Shown one piece after another: positions 45,203 through 52,644 of a stretch of 64,000 nucleotides of DNA. Location of the stretch: positions 434,001 to 498,000 of the forward strand of contig JADJOF010000002.1 of the NCBI GenBank assembly GCA_016713885.1, written 5' to 3'. Numbering within the stretch: position 1 is the stretch's first letter; every line of letters begins with the position of its first letter. Origin of the DNA: Bdellovibrionales bacterium. GTDB lineage: Bacteria; Bdellovibrionota; Bdellovibrionia; Bdellovibrionales; JAMPXM01. Both the position numbers and the translations under genes were made by a program. The notes under the pieces are model-generated. The model worked only from the letters and a program-made list of their open reading frames with translations. It made no database searches and was not told the DNA's origin.

Positions 45203-45886
45203 GTTGCCTCCAGGCAGTAAATGATCTGATTTTGGATCCACTCAGTGATCGTCGCCATGAGCTGTTCGTCCGAGAGTCCGGGGTTTGACGTGTGAGTGAA
45301 TTCGGCGATTTCGTCGAGCGAACGTTCGCGTGTCAGGTAATCTAGCAGTCGAGCCTTTCTCTCATCGAGGACAACGAAGTGAGTCTGCTCGCTGTGGCGA
45401 TACGCAAGGATACCATTCCCCGGTTCTGTCGATTTATAAAGGCTCGCTGGATGGGCTTTCACTCTAAACGGCGTACCGCTTTGAATTTGTTCGTGGGTCA
45501 ATTGGTCTGGCGCGCCTGCGTTTTCAGAAGCGATTTCCATCCAATCCTTAAGCGCTTCGAGGAAGAGCGATGACGCATTCTTGCGCATTAAAATCGACGA
45601 AACCCTTCGCTGTATTCAGCGAGGTTCCGAGAAGTTGAGGATGGGCCGAAATGAATGACGATATCAGGCCTTCAAACTGCTCGAAGCTCAGTTGGGCGCG
45701 GACGCGGCCAAAGTCGTCACGGAGGGATTCTTTAAGTCGAACCTCATATGCTTCTTGATACACGTGAAGACGTTCCCGAGTTGAGAGTGGCGGCTGCTCG
45801 CGAACCAGGCGAATCAGCTCAGCACTCGCATTTCTGTCTCGAACGGCCTTTTGGAACGCGATTTGAAGTTCAACGAGCGATTTCAC
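45199..45886 (-). CDS. DUF2063 protein, MNIO partner (BufC type), one frameshift
   Basis: Two frames form one gene of about 228 aa. The 5' part (45886 to about 45570) reads LSTRERLHVYQEAYEVRLKE and FGRVRAQLSFEQFEGLISSF, the DUF2063 N-domain. The 3' part continues LFLEALKDWMEIASENAG and ends with a PqqD/RRE-like segment (FVVLDERKARLLDYLTRERS, then DEIAEFTHTSNPGLSDEQL). The break is at about 45560-45585. The RRE-like C-terminus presents the precursor to the MNIO enzyme. Confidence 0.82.
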
Positions 45887-46712
45887 TTCGCACCTCGTGA
45901 ATTTTTAGAATTTCCTGTTCAAGTTCGTTCCACTCGGGAATATTGCCGTCGCGCTCAATCATTGCACTCTTCTTGCCAATGAGCCCTGTCGTCCACCGAT
46001 AGAGCTGCCAGACATCGTCGCAAACCGGCGCGTCGTGAGTGTCGATAAGGAGGCCATCATTTTGACTGTGACCAGCAAGGTGAATCTGGCCAATGTGATC
46101 GGCCGGAAGTTTTTCGATATAAGTCTTTGCATCAAATCCGTGATTGATCGAACTGACGTAGACATTGTTGACGTCGAGCAGGAGGCCGCAGTCGGTGCGT
46201 TTGAGAACCTCATTGATGAATTCTGGTTCAGAGAGCGTGGACATCGTAAACTCAAGATAGGTTGATGGGTTTTCGATGAGAAGTTGTCGACCAAGAATGT
46301 CTTGAACGCGCGCGATCTTCGCGGTGACCAGCTCGAGCGTCTCTGCGGTATAGGGAAGCGGCAGGAGGTCGTGAAGGTTTTCTCCTCGCACTCCGGTCCA
46401 CGAAAGGTGGTCGGACACGATTGCGGGATCAACAGCGTCGATGAGACGTTTGAGTCGCTTGAGATAGTCGACATCAAGATCATCGCTTGATCCGATGTTG
46501 AGCGAGACGCCGTGAAGGGCGACAGGAAGGTCCTGTCGGACCTTCAGCAGCGTTTGCAGCGAGCGACCGAAATCTCTGCCTGTCCATGGCATGTAGTTCT
46601 CGGAGATCACTTCAACCCAAGACACCGATGCCGGTGTCTTTTCAAGAAAAAGAGAGTGGTGGGCGGGCCTAAGGCCCAACCCAACCCCCATATCCTTAAA
46701 CAAGGGACTCAC
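45870..46712 (-). CDS. MNIO/DUF692 multinuclear iron oxidase (BufB type)
   Basis: 280 aa TIM-barrel enzyme that modifies Cys of a precursor peptide, usually to oxazolone-thioamide or thiooxazole. Iron-ligand motifs are intact: VEVISENYM, ALHGVSLNIGSSD, SDHLSWTG, IENPSTYL, LLLDVNNVYVSS, GQIHLAGHS, DTHDAPV and an IERDGNIP end. The GTG start at 46712 lies 2 bp after the precursor stop, with AAGGAG inside the precursor gene. Its 3' end overlaps the DUF2063 gene by 17 bp, so the set is tightly coupled. Confidence 0.93.
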   Translation of the reverse strand: MSPLFKDMGVGLGLRPAHHSLFLEKTPASVSWVEVISENYMPWTGRDFGRSLQTLLKVRQDLPVALHGVSLNIGSSDDLDVDYLKRLKRLIDAVDPAIVSDHLSWTGVRGENLHDLLPLPYTAETLELVTAKIARVQDILGRQLLIENPSTYLEFTMSTLSEPEFINEVLKRTDCGLLLDVNNVYVSSINHGFDAKTYIEKLPADHIGQIHLAGHSQNDGLLIDTHDAPVCDDVWQLYRWTTGLIGKKSAMIERDGNIPEWNELEQEILKIHEVRSEIAR

Positions 46713-46714
46713 CC

Positions 46715-46975
46715 TTACTCCTTTTTATCTTTGGCTTCGCCGCAACCATTCTTGCACGAGTTTTTTTCAGCCTTTTTCTTCTTGGCTGAGGCTTTGGTTC
46801 CTTTGCAGCTGTTCTTGTCTTCAGCCTTCTGGCCTTTGCAGCTGTTTTTATCGGCGGCCATTTGGTCGCCACTTGCTTTCGCGGCACCTGCGGCGTCCTC
46901 GGCGTTCGCTGGGTGCGAGGCCAGTAGGTCGGTCATGAGGGCCGTTGTCAGCATCGCTGTCAGTTTACAATTCAT
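46715..46975 (-). CDS. Cys-motif RiPP precursor (bufferin-like)
   Basis: 86 aa from the ATG at 46975, fixed by a GGAGG site. Signal peptide about 1-25 (AMLTTALMTDLLASHPANA). The mature peptide is Lys/Asp/Glu-rich with three copies of KNSCK (DKNSCKGQK, DKNSCKGTK, EKNSCKNGCG) spaced by 8-15 residues. This is the substrate type of MNIO enzymes in bufferin operons: the Cys would be modified into copper-binding heterocycles and the peptide exported to the periplasm. Other ORFs extending upstream lack support. Confidence 0.88.
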   Translation of the reverse strand: MNCKLTAMLTTALMTDLLASHPANAEDAAGAAKASGDQMAADKNSCKGQKAEDKNSCKGTKASAKKKKAEKNSCKNGCGEAKDKKE

Positions 46976-47020
46976 ATTTCCTCCTAAGGAATGGTTGTTG
47001 TCTTGCCTTCGACAATGAGT

Positions 47021-47044
47021 GACGTCAGGGGCGCGATTATTACA
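47021..47044 (-). promoter_or_regulatory. Candidate ECF promoter of the MNIO operon
   Basis: On the minus strand TGTAAT, a 14-bp spacer and CGTC lie about 45 bp before the precursor start. GTAA...CGTC is a common ECF promoter form. It would be recognised by the operon's own sigma factor. It is a by-eye match and spacing can vary. Confidence 0.35.
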
Positions 47045-47299
47045 AAGTTTTTTCTGCGGTACTGCGAGTGTCTCATTTTGGTAATTTGGAACTTTTCGAG
47101 GTCTTCCATTGCGTCTACGGAAGGTTTTTGGCGTTGGGCGAACTATTCGCCCCGCGGCCGGTAAATGATACTTTACGAAGAAGATAGCCACTTATTATCC
47201 ATTTATCGACCAAAGGTATCATATTCTGATACCTTCAAATCCAAGGTCCCCAACTCGGTTGGATTCGAGCATCTTCGTTTTCAAGACGAGAGGTGTGAG

Positions 47300-47479
47300 A
47301 TGGGTGACATGATGAGTTTGGTTACAAAAGGGTTGAGCAAGATGGTGAGTTTGGTTGTGGCCGTGGAGTTCTTCGATTGGCGGTCAGAGTTCTTGGGCTG
47401 TCTGCAAGCGGATGTTCAATATCGCGAGATGGATCGAGCTCGTATTTCGGTTAGCGGTTGGGGACGGGTGGGCGTATGA
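47300..47479 (+). CDS. Possible small ORF coupled to the XRE regulator
   Basis: 59 aa from the ATG at 47300 (a GAGAGGTGTGAG purine-rich site). It has a short hydrophobic segment (SKMVSLVVAVEFFDW), and its stop overlaps the regulator start as ATGA. No family recognised; chance cannot be excluded. The 324 bp upstream, back to the RiPP precursor start, holds only the candidate promoter. Confidence 0.3.
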   Translation: MGDMMSLVTKGLSKMVSLVVAVEFFDWRSEFLGCLQADVQYREMDRARISVSGWGRVGV

Positions 47480-48282
47480 TTGAATTTAAGTCGCAACAGG
47501 TTAAGTCGGCTCTCAAGGAACAGCTAAAAAGAAAATCGTTCACTTACGAGGATCTTGCCGATCATCTCGGCGTGTCCGTTCCGACGGTGAAGCGAATTTT
47601 AGGGCCTGAGGAAATTTCGCTGAATCGCATTTTTGAGATATGCGAATTTCTCGGCCTTGAGTTTGACGAGCTTGCGAAGCTCGCGCACTTCAGCGATGCG
47701 CATGACGAGAAGTTCACTCCCGAGCAGGAGAAGTTTTTAGCCAAGCACCCAATGCACTTTGCCTACTTCATGAAGCTTTGTGAGGGGCGAACGCCGCTGC
47801 AAATTGCCGAGGAGTTTGCACTCTCCGCGCGATCGACCGATAAGTATCTCATTGCTTTAGAAAAAATCGGGGCCATTCGCGTGACGGGGCGGCAGCGAGT
47901 GAAGTCTGTCTTTCGTAGAACTCCGAAGCTTGGGCGTGGAGAGCTTGCTCGCGCCTATTTTGAGCGATTTATTCAAAGTGCTGCACGTTTCTTCATCGAG
48001 GCCGTGCACCAGGGTTTGAGTCGACCTGCTCAGGACCGTCAAGATCCCGCTGGCGTTACGATTCATGGTGGACGCATGTCGAGGGCCTCGTATCTGCGTT
48101 GGCAGAGTGAGATCGAGCGACTCACGCGATCCATCGCCGAAACCTCGACGATCGAAGATAAGACGCTGCCGGACTCGGAACTCAAGACCGCTGTTTTCTT
48201 TATCGCCAATGCCTATGTCGAAGACTCAAATCCATATCTAAAGCCCCTCAACGGTGTCTTTGGAGAGATCGCCAACCTGTAG
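47476..48282 (+). CDS. XRE-type helix-turn-helix regulator with C-terminal winged region
   Basis: 268 aa from the ATG at 47476. An XRE helix-turn-helix (FTYEDLADHLGVSVPTVKRI then SLNRIFEICEFLGLEF) is followed by a second winged-helix-like region (TPLQIAEEFALSARSTDKYL) and a C-terminal helical domain with RMSRASYLRWQSEIERL. The effector and targets are unknown. Similar two-part XRE regulators occur in predatory delta-type bacteria. Neither flanking gene is clearly its target. Confidence 0.75.
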   Translation: MIEFKSQQVKSALKEQLKRKSFTYEDLADHLGVSVPTVKRILGPEEISLNRIFEICEFLGLEFDELAKLAHFSDAHDEKFTPEQEKFLAKHPMHFAYFMKLCEGRTPLQIAEEFALSARSTDKYLIALEKIGAIRVTGRQRVKSVFRRTPKLGRGELARAYFERFIQSAARFFIEAVHQGLSRPAQDRQDPAGVTIHGGRMSRASYLRWQSEIERLTRSIAETSTIEDKTLPDSELKTAVFFIANAYVEDSNPYLKPLNGVFGEIANL

Positions 48283-48399
48283 TTTCAAGGCAGCGGGCCG
48301 AAAAGCGGCACGGCTGTCTTCATGGTCAACAGGAGGCGCGCTGTCGCTGCGGTTGGAATGCGGTTGCGGCTGGCATAGGCCTGGCACTTCTGGTGCGTT

Positions 48400-49197
48400 A
48401 TGCGCAGGTTTCTATTATTGCTTTTTCTGCTCGTTCTTGGCCTCTCTGACCAGGTCATGGCCGCGGCCTTTGACCGCACTTGGGTTTGGCCAAAGTCCGA
48501 GATCACCGTTTGCTTTCACGATGGCGAACGTCTTGATTTTCACGAGCAAAATGAGGGGCGCTTTGGAGCAAACGCGAAGTTTGATTTTCTGTTTTCGGCG
48601 TTCTCTAGCGAGCATCGCGCACTGATTGCGAGGTGGGTGCAAGATGAATACACCGCGCAGACAACGGGCGTTCGATTTGTCGGATTTCACGCTTGCTCCG
48701 AAACCTCGGGAGCCGATGTTGTCGTTGCGAGAGCTCACTTGAAACCGCGGTCAGAGTACTTCTTCGGTCTTACGGCTCCGCGCGATAGCGCCGATCAAGC
48801 TTTTATCTTTTTTAATCTCGACGATATGGGCGGACCGGAATTGATCCTGAACGATCAAGACAGCATGCACCTGAGCGTCGTTCACGAGTTCGGTCATATG
48901 GCGGGCCTTCTTCATGAGCACGAGCTTTTCGCCGAGGCGATCGACGACCCTGTCTGCAGAAAGGTCTATAGCCCATCCGAAGAGCTACGTCGTGATTTCA
49001 AGTCGCGCATGCAGCAGTTCTGGGATTCTCCTCAGACTCGCATCGCGAGTTACAAAGGCTACGACAGCGGCTCGATCATGACCTACTGTCGTCTGACGAA
49101 TCTTCACCGCTCGCTCAAGCAGCTGCCACACGGTCTGCGGCTTCTTTCCGACATCGACCGCGAAGCGCTTAAGCGCCTTTATCCAAACCGCAAGTAG
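48400..49197 (+). CDS. Secreted metzincin zinc metalloprotease
   Basis: 265 aa with a signal peptide (RFLLLLFLLVLGLSDQVMA). The zinc motif is VVHEFGHMAGLLHEH (HExxHxxGxxH type) and the Met-turn is SGSIMTYC. The N-domain starts RTWVWPKSEITVCF. This matches astacin/M12-type matrixin-like peptidases. It may digest host or prey proteins outside the cell; no propeptide switch is obvious. Confidence 0.85.
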   Translation: MRRFLLLLFLLVLGLSDQVMAAAFDRTWVWPKSEITVCFHDGERLDFHEQNEGRFGANAKFDFLFSAFSSEHRALIARWVQDEYTAQTTGVRFVGFHACSETSGADVVVARAHLKPRSEYFFGLTAPRDSADQAFIFFNLDDMGGPELILNDQDSMHLSVVHEFGHMAGLLHEHELFAEAIDDPVCRKVYSPSEELRRDFKSRMQQFWDSPQTRIASYKGYDSGSIMTYCRLTNLHRSLKQLPHGLRLLSDIDREALKRLYPNRK

Positions 49198-49480
49198 CGC
49201 GTTTTAGATTTCGAGCTCGCGGATATCCAAGACTGCGGTCATTCTGAGGATACCGAAGACCAGTCACTCTTTCGCCCATGCGTTTTCATGCAAAGATGAA
49301 CTTCACGCTTTGATCCTTTAGAGGCGTATCGATCCCGCTTCTCTGCGGTTGGGCGATCGAGCAGTTTGAGTATTCATCCGCGCACATGAAGAGGGTGGAC
49401 TCGGAGTTTTTTGGATCAGCGTTTAGGGCAAATGCGCGAAAAACTGAATTAAAGTCGAAGTCTGGCGCCGAGCGGCGAGG
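49198..49480. other. Intergenic region upstream of blaI
   Basis: 283 bp without a supportable gene. A few short ORFs exist but lack ribosome sites. The far end holds the blaI operators. Confidence 0.5.
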
Positions 49481-49520
49481 CTACTAAGGTTTTAGTAGAC
49501 ATCTACTAATCTTTTAGTAA
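49481..49520. promoter_or_regulatory. BlaI operator array, four alternating half-sites
   Basis: Half-sites CTACTAA (49481), TTAGTAG (49492), CTACTAA (49503) and TTAGTAA (49514) alternate in orientation with exactly 11-bp starts, one helical turn. The central pair makes the perfect palindrome TTAGTAGACATCTACTAA (49492-49509). This form resembles MecI/BlaI operators (TACTA...TAGTA) and lies 24 bp upstream of blaI. Confidence 0.8.
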
Positions 49521-49543
49521 CCATGGGCTCATGTGAGGGACGA

Positions 49544-49939
49544 ATGAGCCAGAAGAAGAAATCAAAATTTGAAAAACCATTCACTGAGGTTGAGCTTGAG
49601 ATTATGAATGTGATCTGGAGCCTGGACGATTGCACGGTCAAAGATGTCCAGACTGCAGTTCATTCAACTCGTGAACTTGCCTATACCTCAGTTGCGACAA
49701 TGATGAAGATCCTCGAGCAAAAGGGAGCGTTAGCGAGCAAGAAAGATGATCGAGTTCACACCTATCATCCTCTGATTTCTAGGCAAGATTACGAATTGGG
49801 AAGCCTTCGCCATTTGGCGGACAACGTATTTCAAGGTGATCCGAGTGCGATGGTCATGCGTCTGATCAGCGAATCGAAAATTTCCAAAGAGGAGCTTCAG
49901 AATATTAGAAAGATCTTAGACGAGAGGATCGGCAAATGA
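49544..49939 (+). CDS. blaI: BlaI/MecI-type penicillinase repressor
   Basis: 131 aa from the ATG at 49544 (GTGAGGGACGA precedes; the 49523 start extends the N-terminus without support). Winged helix: FTEVELEIMNVIWSLDDCTV, VQTAVHSTRELAYTSVATMM and KILEQKGALASKKDDRVHTY. The dimerisation part contains the NVFQG region where BlaR1 cleaves in BlaI. It overlaps the next gene (ATGA) and should repress this operon. Confidence 0.9.
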   Translation: MSQKKKSKFEKPFTEVELEIMNVIWSLDDCTVKDVQTAVHSTRELAYTSVATMMKILEQKGALASKKDDRVHTYHPLISRQDYELGSLRHLADNVFQGDPSAMVMRLISESKISKEELQNIRKILDERIGK

Positions 49940-52017
49940 TTTCCTCCGATCTTCTTAAAATTTACGGCTGTATGAATGGCCTTTTGGTTGTTGGATACCT
50001 CATTTTTTCCGTCTTTAAAAAGTTGAACGTCAAATTTGACCATCAAATTGGTTTTCGTCCGAGTATTCATTTGGCCCAAGCTCTTATTGCGGCTTCAATG
50101 ATTGCACCTGTGGTATTTCATCAATTGCCACAAACGACATTTCCTCAAATTGAGTGGAGCGAGTTTGTTTCCATTCCTGACGGAATTGTCAAAGCGTCAT
50201 CGTTTAGGAATAAAAAGGTATCTCGGCCAGCCGCACTCAATGAGGCCGCTCGTCATTCTGTCGAACCAGGATTTCTTTCGATACTTTGGAACAATAAAGC
50301 GACATTGCTTTCGATAGTGCTGTTGCTTGGCTTTTTCTTCATGCTAGGCAGGTTTGTTTGGAACGCTTGGAAAATCAATAATCTGATCTCTAGCTCGTTA
50401 GTCGTCAGAAAACTTGGCAATGTGCGCGTGGCTTTGTCCAGCTCAATTTCGATTCCGTTTTCAGTTCAATTGTTCCGGAAAAGCTGGGTCGTTCTTCCTG
50501 AAGCACTTCTTGAACGAGGCTTAGACTTCAAAATCGCACTCAAGCATGAACTCCAGCATCACCGCCAAAGAGATACATGGTGGGCCTTTGTGATGGAGCT
50601 TATCATCTGCTTCTTTTTCCCAAATCCAGCGGTCTACGTATGGAAGATGGAAATTGTCGAGTTACAAGAATTTTCATGTGATGAATCCCTGATCGGCCAA
50701 AAAGGAATCTCGTTACATGACTATGGAAGCTGTCTTTTAAGGGTGGCAGAAGCAGCTATTGGAAGTCGCGAAATGTATGTCGGTACCACATGCATGGCTG
50801 CGAGCTCTAAGGACCCAGGCAACAACAAGTCTTTTTTAAGAAGGAGAATAGAAATGTTTACGAGTCAGGAAAGACCTCGTACATACCGTTGGGCAGGAGC
50901 CCTCGTTGGTACTATTGCAGTGACAGTAACCTTAGCGGCGGCATTTGGTGCTGAGCAGGCCATCAGAGGCAAAGTTCAAAATGAACCTAATCCAGGCTCG
51001 GTGATTGTCGATCCAGAGATTCAAGGCATTGCTGAGAAAGCCTTAGGTGAGGCGATTAAATCTCAAAATGCTAAAGGTGGGTTTGCGATTGTTGCTGATC
51101 CGGCTTCAGGTAAAATCTTGGCCGTTGCCAACATCGACACAACCGGCAAAAAAACGGGTTATTGGTCGCTGAGCCAAGTGCTTGAACCCGCCTCTCATGC
51201 AAAAGTTATTGTGGCTGCACAGGCCATTGAAAGCGGGCTGACGGGCCCTCAAGATTATCACTCTTGTGAAAACGGAACTTATAAGTTTGGTAACGATTTT
51301 TTCCATGACTGGAAGGTCGGCGGTTGGGAGCGCCTAACGACTGAAGGAACTATCATGGTTTCAAGTGACATCTGCAGTATCAAGCTCGGTGAACTGGTTG
51401 GTGCGCAGGCTTTGCAAACAATGCTGGTTCAATTTGGCTTTGGACCTGGAGGAACGGCAGAATCTTTTCCGGCCGCGATGCCAGGCCTTCTGCCGGGAAA
51501 AACAGACAAGCCCAAAGTGATTCCGCAGATCACGGCAGGCTTTGGTTTTAAGGCAACTCCAATTGAAATGGTTCAAGCATACGGCGCTATCGCTAACGGC
51601 GGGAAACTGCTGAAGCCCCATTTGGCGAACAGTTCCAGTGGTGCCGAGGTCGTTCGTGAGGTGATGACGAGAGAAAATGCTGAGAAAGTTAAAGAAATTC
51701 TCCGTCAGGTTGTTCTGAAAGGAACGGGTAAGCCCGCTCAGAGCAGTCTCTACTCGATGGCGGGCAAAACGGCCACTTCATATATTCCTGATTTAACGAA
51801 ATGGAATTTGGTTGAGGGCCGGAAAAAGGGAAATTATGCGGCCTTCATCGGATTCGCACCTGTCAAAGATCCGAAGGTTGAAGTGTATGTTGGTCTTCAT
51901 GATCCAAATACTGACGGCACCGGTGCTCACGGGGGCGCACATGCGGCTCCAGTCTTTAAGCGCATCGCAGAGGAAGTGCTGAAGCATATGAACGTGCCAG
52001 TAGAGAAGAGTTTGTAA
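49936..52017 (+). CDS. blaR1: BlaR1-like M56 metalloprotease fused to class-B PBP-like sensor
   Basis: 693 aa. Residues 1-330 are the M56 part: four membrane segments, the zinc site HELQHHRQRD (His204, Glu205, His208) and EFSCDESLI. From about 345 the C-terminal domain is not the class-D beta-lactamase of known BlaR1 but resembles the FtsI/PBP2 transpeptidase: FAIVADPASGKILAVANIDT, S-x-x-K at EPASHAKV (Ser420, Lys423), SSD in place of SxN (476-478) and MAGKTATS, KTA in place of KTG (611-613). It would sense beta-lactams or muropeptides and cleave BlaI. Confidence 0.88.
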   Translation: MISSDLLKIYGCMNGLLVVGYLIFSVFKKLNVKFDHQIGFRPSIHLAQALIAASMIAPVVFHQLPQTTFPQIEWSEFVSIPDGIVKASSFRNKKVSRPAALNEAARHSVEPGFLSILWNNKATLLSIVLLLGFFFMLGRFVWNAWKINNLISSSLVVRKLGNVRVALSSSISIPFSVQLFRKSWVVLPEALLERGLDFKIALKHELQHHRQRDTWWAFVMELIICFFFPNPAVYVWKMEIVELQEFSCDESLIGQKGISLHDYGSCLLRVAEAAIGSREMYVGTTCMAASSKDPGNNKSFLRRRIEMFTSQERPRTYRWAGALVGTIAVTVTLAAAFGAEQAIRGKVQNEPNPGSVIVDPEIQGIAEKALGEAIKSQNAKGGFAIVADPASGKILAVANIDTTGKKTGYWSLSQVLEPASHAKVIVAAQAIESGLTGPQDYHSCENGTYKFGNDFFHDWKVGGWERLTTEGTIMVSSDICSIKLGELVGAQALQTMLVQFGFGPGGTAESFPAAMPGLLPGKTDKPKVIPQITAGFGFKATPIEMVQAYGAIANGGKLLKPHLANSSSGAEVVREVMTRENAEKVKEILRQVVLKGTGKPAQSSLYSMAGKTATSYIPDLTKWNLVEGRKKGNYAAFIGFAPVKDPKVEVYVGLHDPNTDGTGAHGGAHAAPVFKRIAEEVLKHMNVPVEKSL

Positions 52018-52020
52018 ATT

Positions 52021-52047
52021 TAAGGCCTGGCGATTGCCCAGGCCTTA
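52021..52047 (+). terminator. Hairpin after blaR1
   Basis: AAGGCCTGG, loop, CCAGGCCTT makes a perfect nine-base stem four bases after the stop. The following sequence is AGTAACTT rather than a T run, so it may be a weak terminator. Confidence 0.55.
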
Positions 52048-52173
52048 GTAACTTACTTGCTCAGAAGACAAGACGAGTCTTTTTCAGAGCCCAGAAAATA
52101 TCCAAGATCATCTTTGGCTCCACAGCTCACCACATCCTGCGATCGCAGTGTAGTTCGCCGGTCTGCGATTCAT

Positions 52174-52511
52174 CTACCAAGCCATTCGATCGCGCTTGTA
52201 GCTCTCGAGGTAGCTTGTGGCGAGTTCGTCTAAGAGGACGATGTCGACTTTGTAGGGGAAATTGCTTTCGCTCAGAGTGCAAGCCAAATGTCGATGTCTT
52301 GAATGTATCCACTCTGTGCCATCTCGCGAATGACGTCTTTTGGCGAGGCCGTGCCCGTGCCCATCATTTTCTTCGACGTCTTCCACGCGAGCTCAATGCT
52401 GAACTCAAATCTTTGGATGACGGAATCGCGGAGAAAATCATTCTTCGGCTGTTGCAGAGCCTCTTCAAGGCGAAGAACGGCTTTTTTCAGTTCTTCGAGA
52501 GAAGGATTCAT
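52174..52511 (-). pseudogene. Decayed HEPN/MNT remnant
   Basis: From the ATG at 52511 the frame reads an HI0074-like HEPN substrate-binding start: LEELKKAVLRLEEALQQ, IQRFEFSIELAWKTSKKM and SPKDVIREMAQSGYI, but it stops at 52272. From there another frame reads SESNFPYKVDIVLLDELAT to ESYKRDRMAW, like the C-terminus of the partner MNT nucleotidyltransferase. A deletion has joined the start of one gene to the end of the other, so this is a dead toxin-antitoxin-type module. It lies at the edge of the integrase region. Confidence 0.65.
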
Positions 52512-52526
52512 GGGTTCCCCTAAGAA

Positions 52527-52552
52527 CAAAACCCGCGCGAAGGCGGGTTTTT
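52527..52552 (-). terminator. Terminator for the integrase transcript
   Basis: AAAACCCGC, loop GCGAAG, GCGGGTTTTT is a strong hairpin with T runs on both strands. It separates the integrase end from the HEPN remnant and may work in both directions. Confidence 0.75.
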
Positions 52553-52644
52553 GAAATTGGATGGGTAACTCTTCCGCTAAGTAACCCCTTGATTTCCCGT
52601 TGAAATCAGCACCCATGCTACCAAATGCGACCGGACCGATCAAG

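Noticed and set aside
45199..45588. Separate gene encoding a 129-aa PqqD-like RiPP recognition protein
   Set aside because: It lacks its own ribosome site, and together with the upstream frame it makes a normal-length DUF2063 protein, so a frameshift is the simpler reading.
47165..47299. Longer upstream extension of the small ORF before the XRE regulator
   Set aside because: The N-terminal extension has no ribosome site and its composition looks random; only the part from 47300 is kept, at low confidence.
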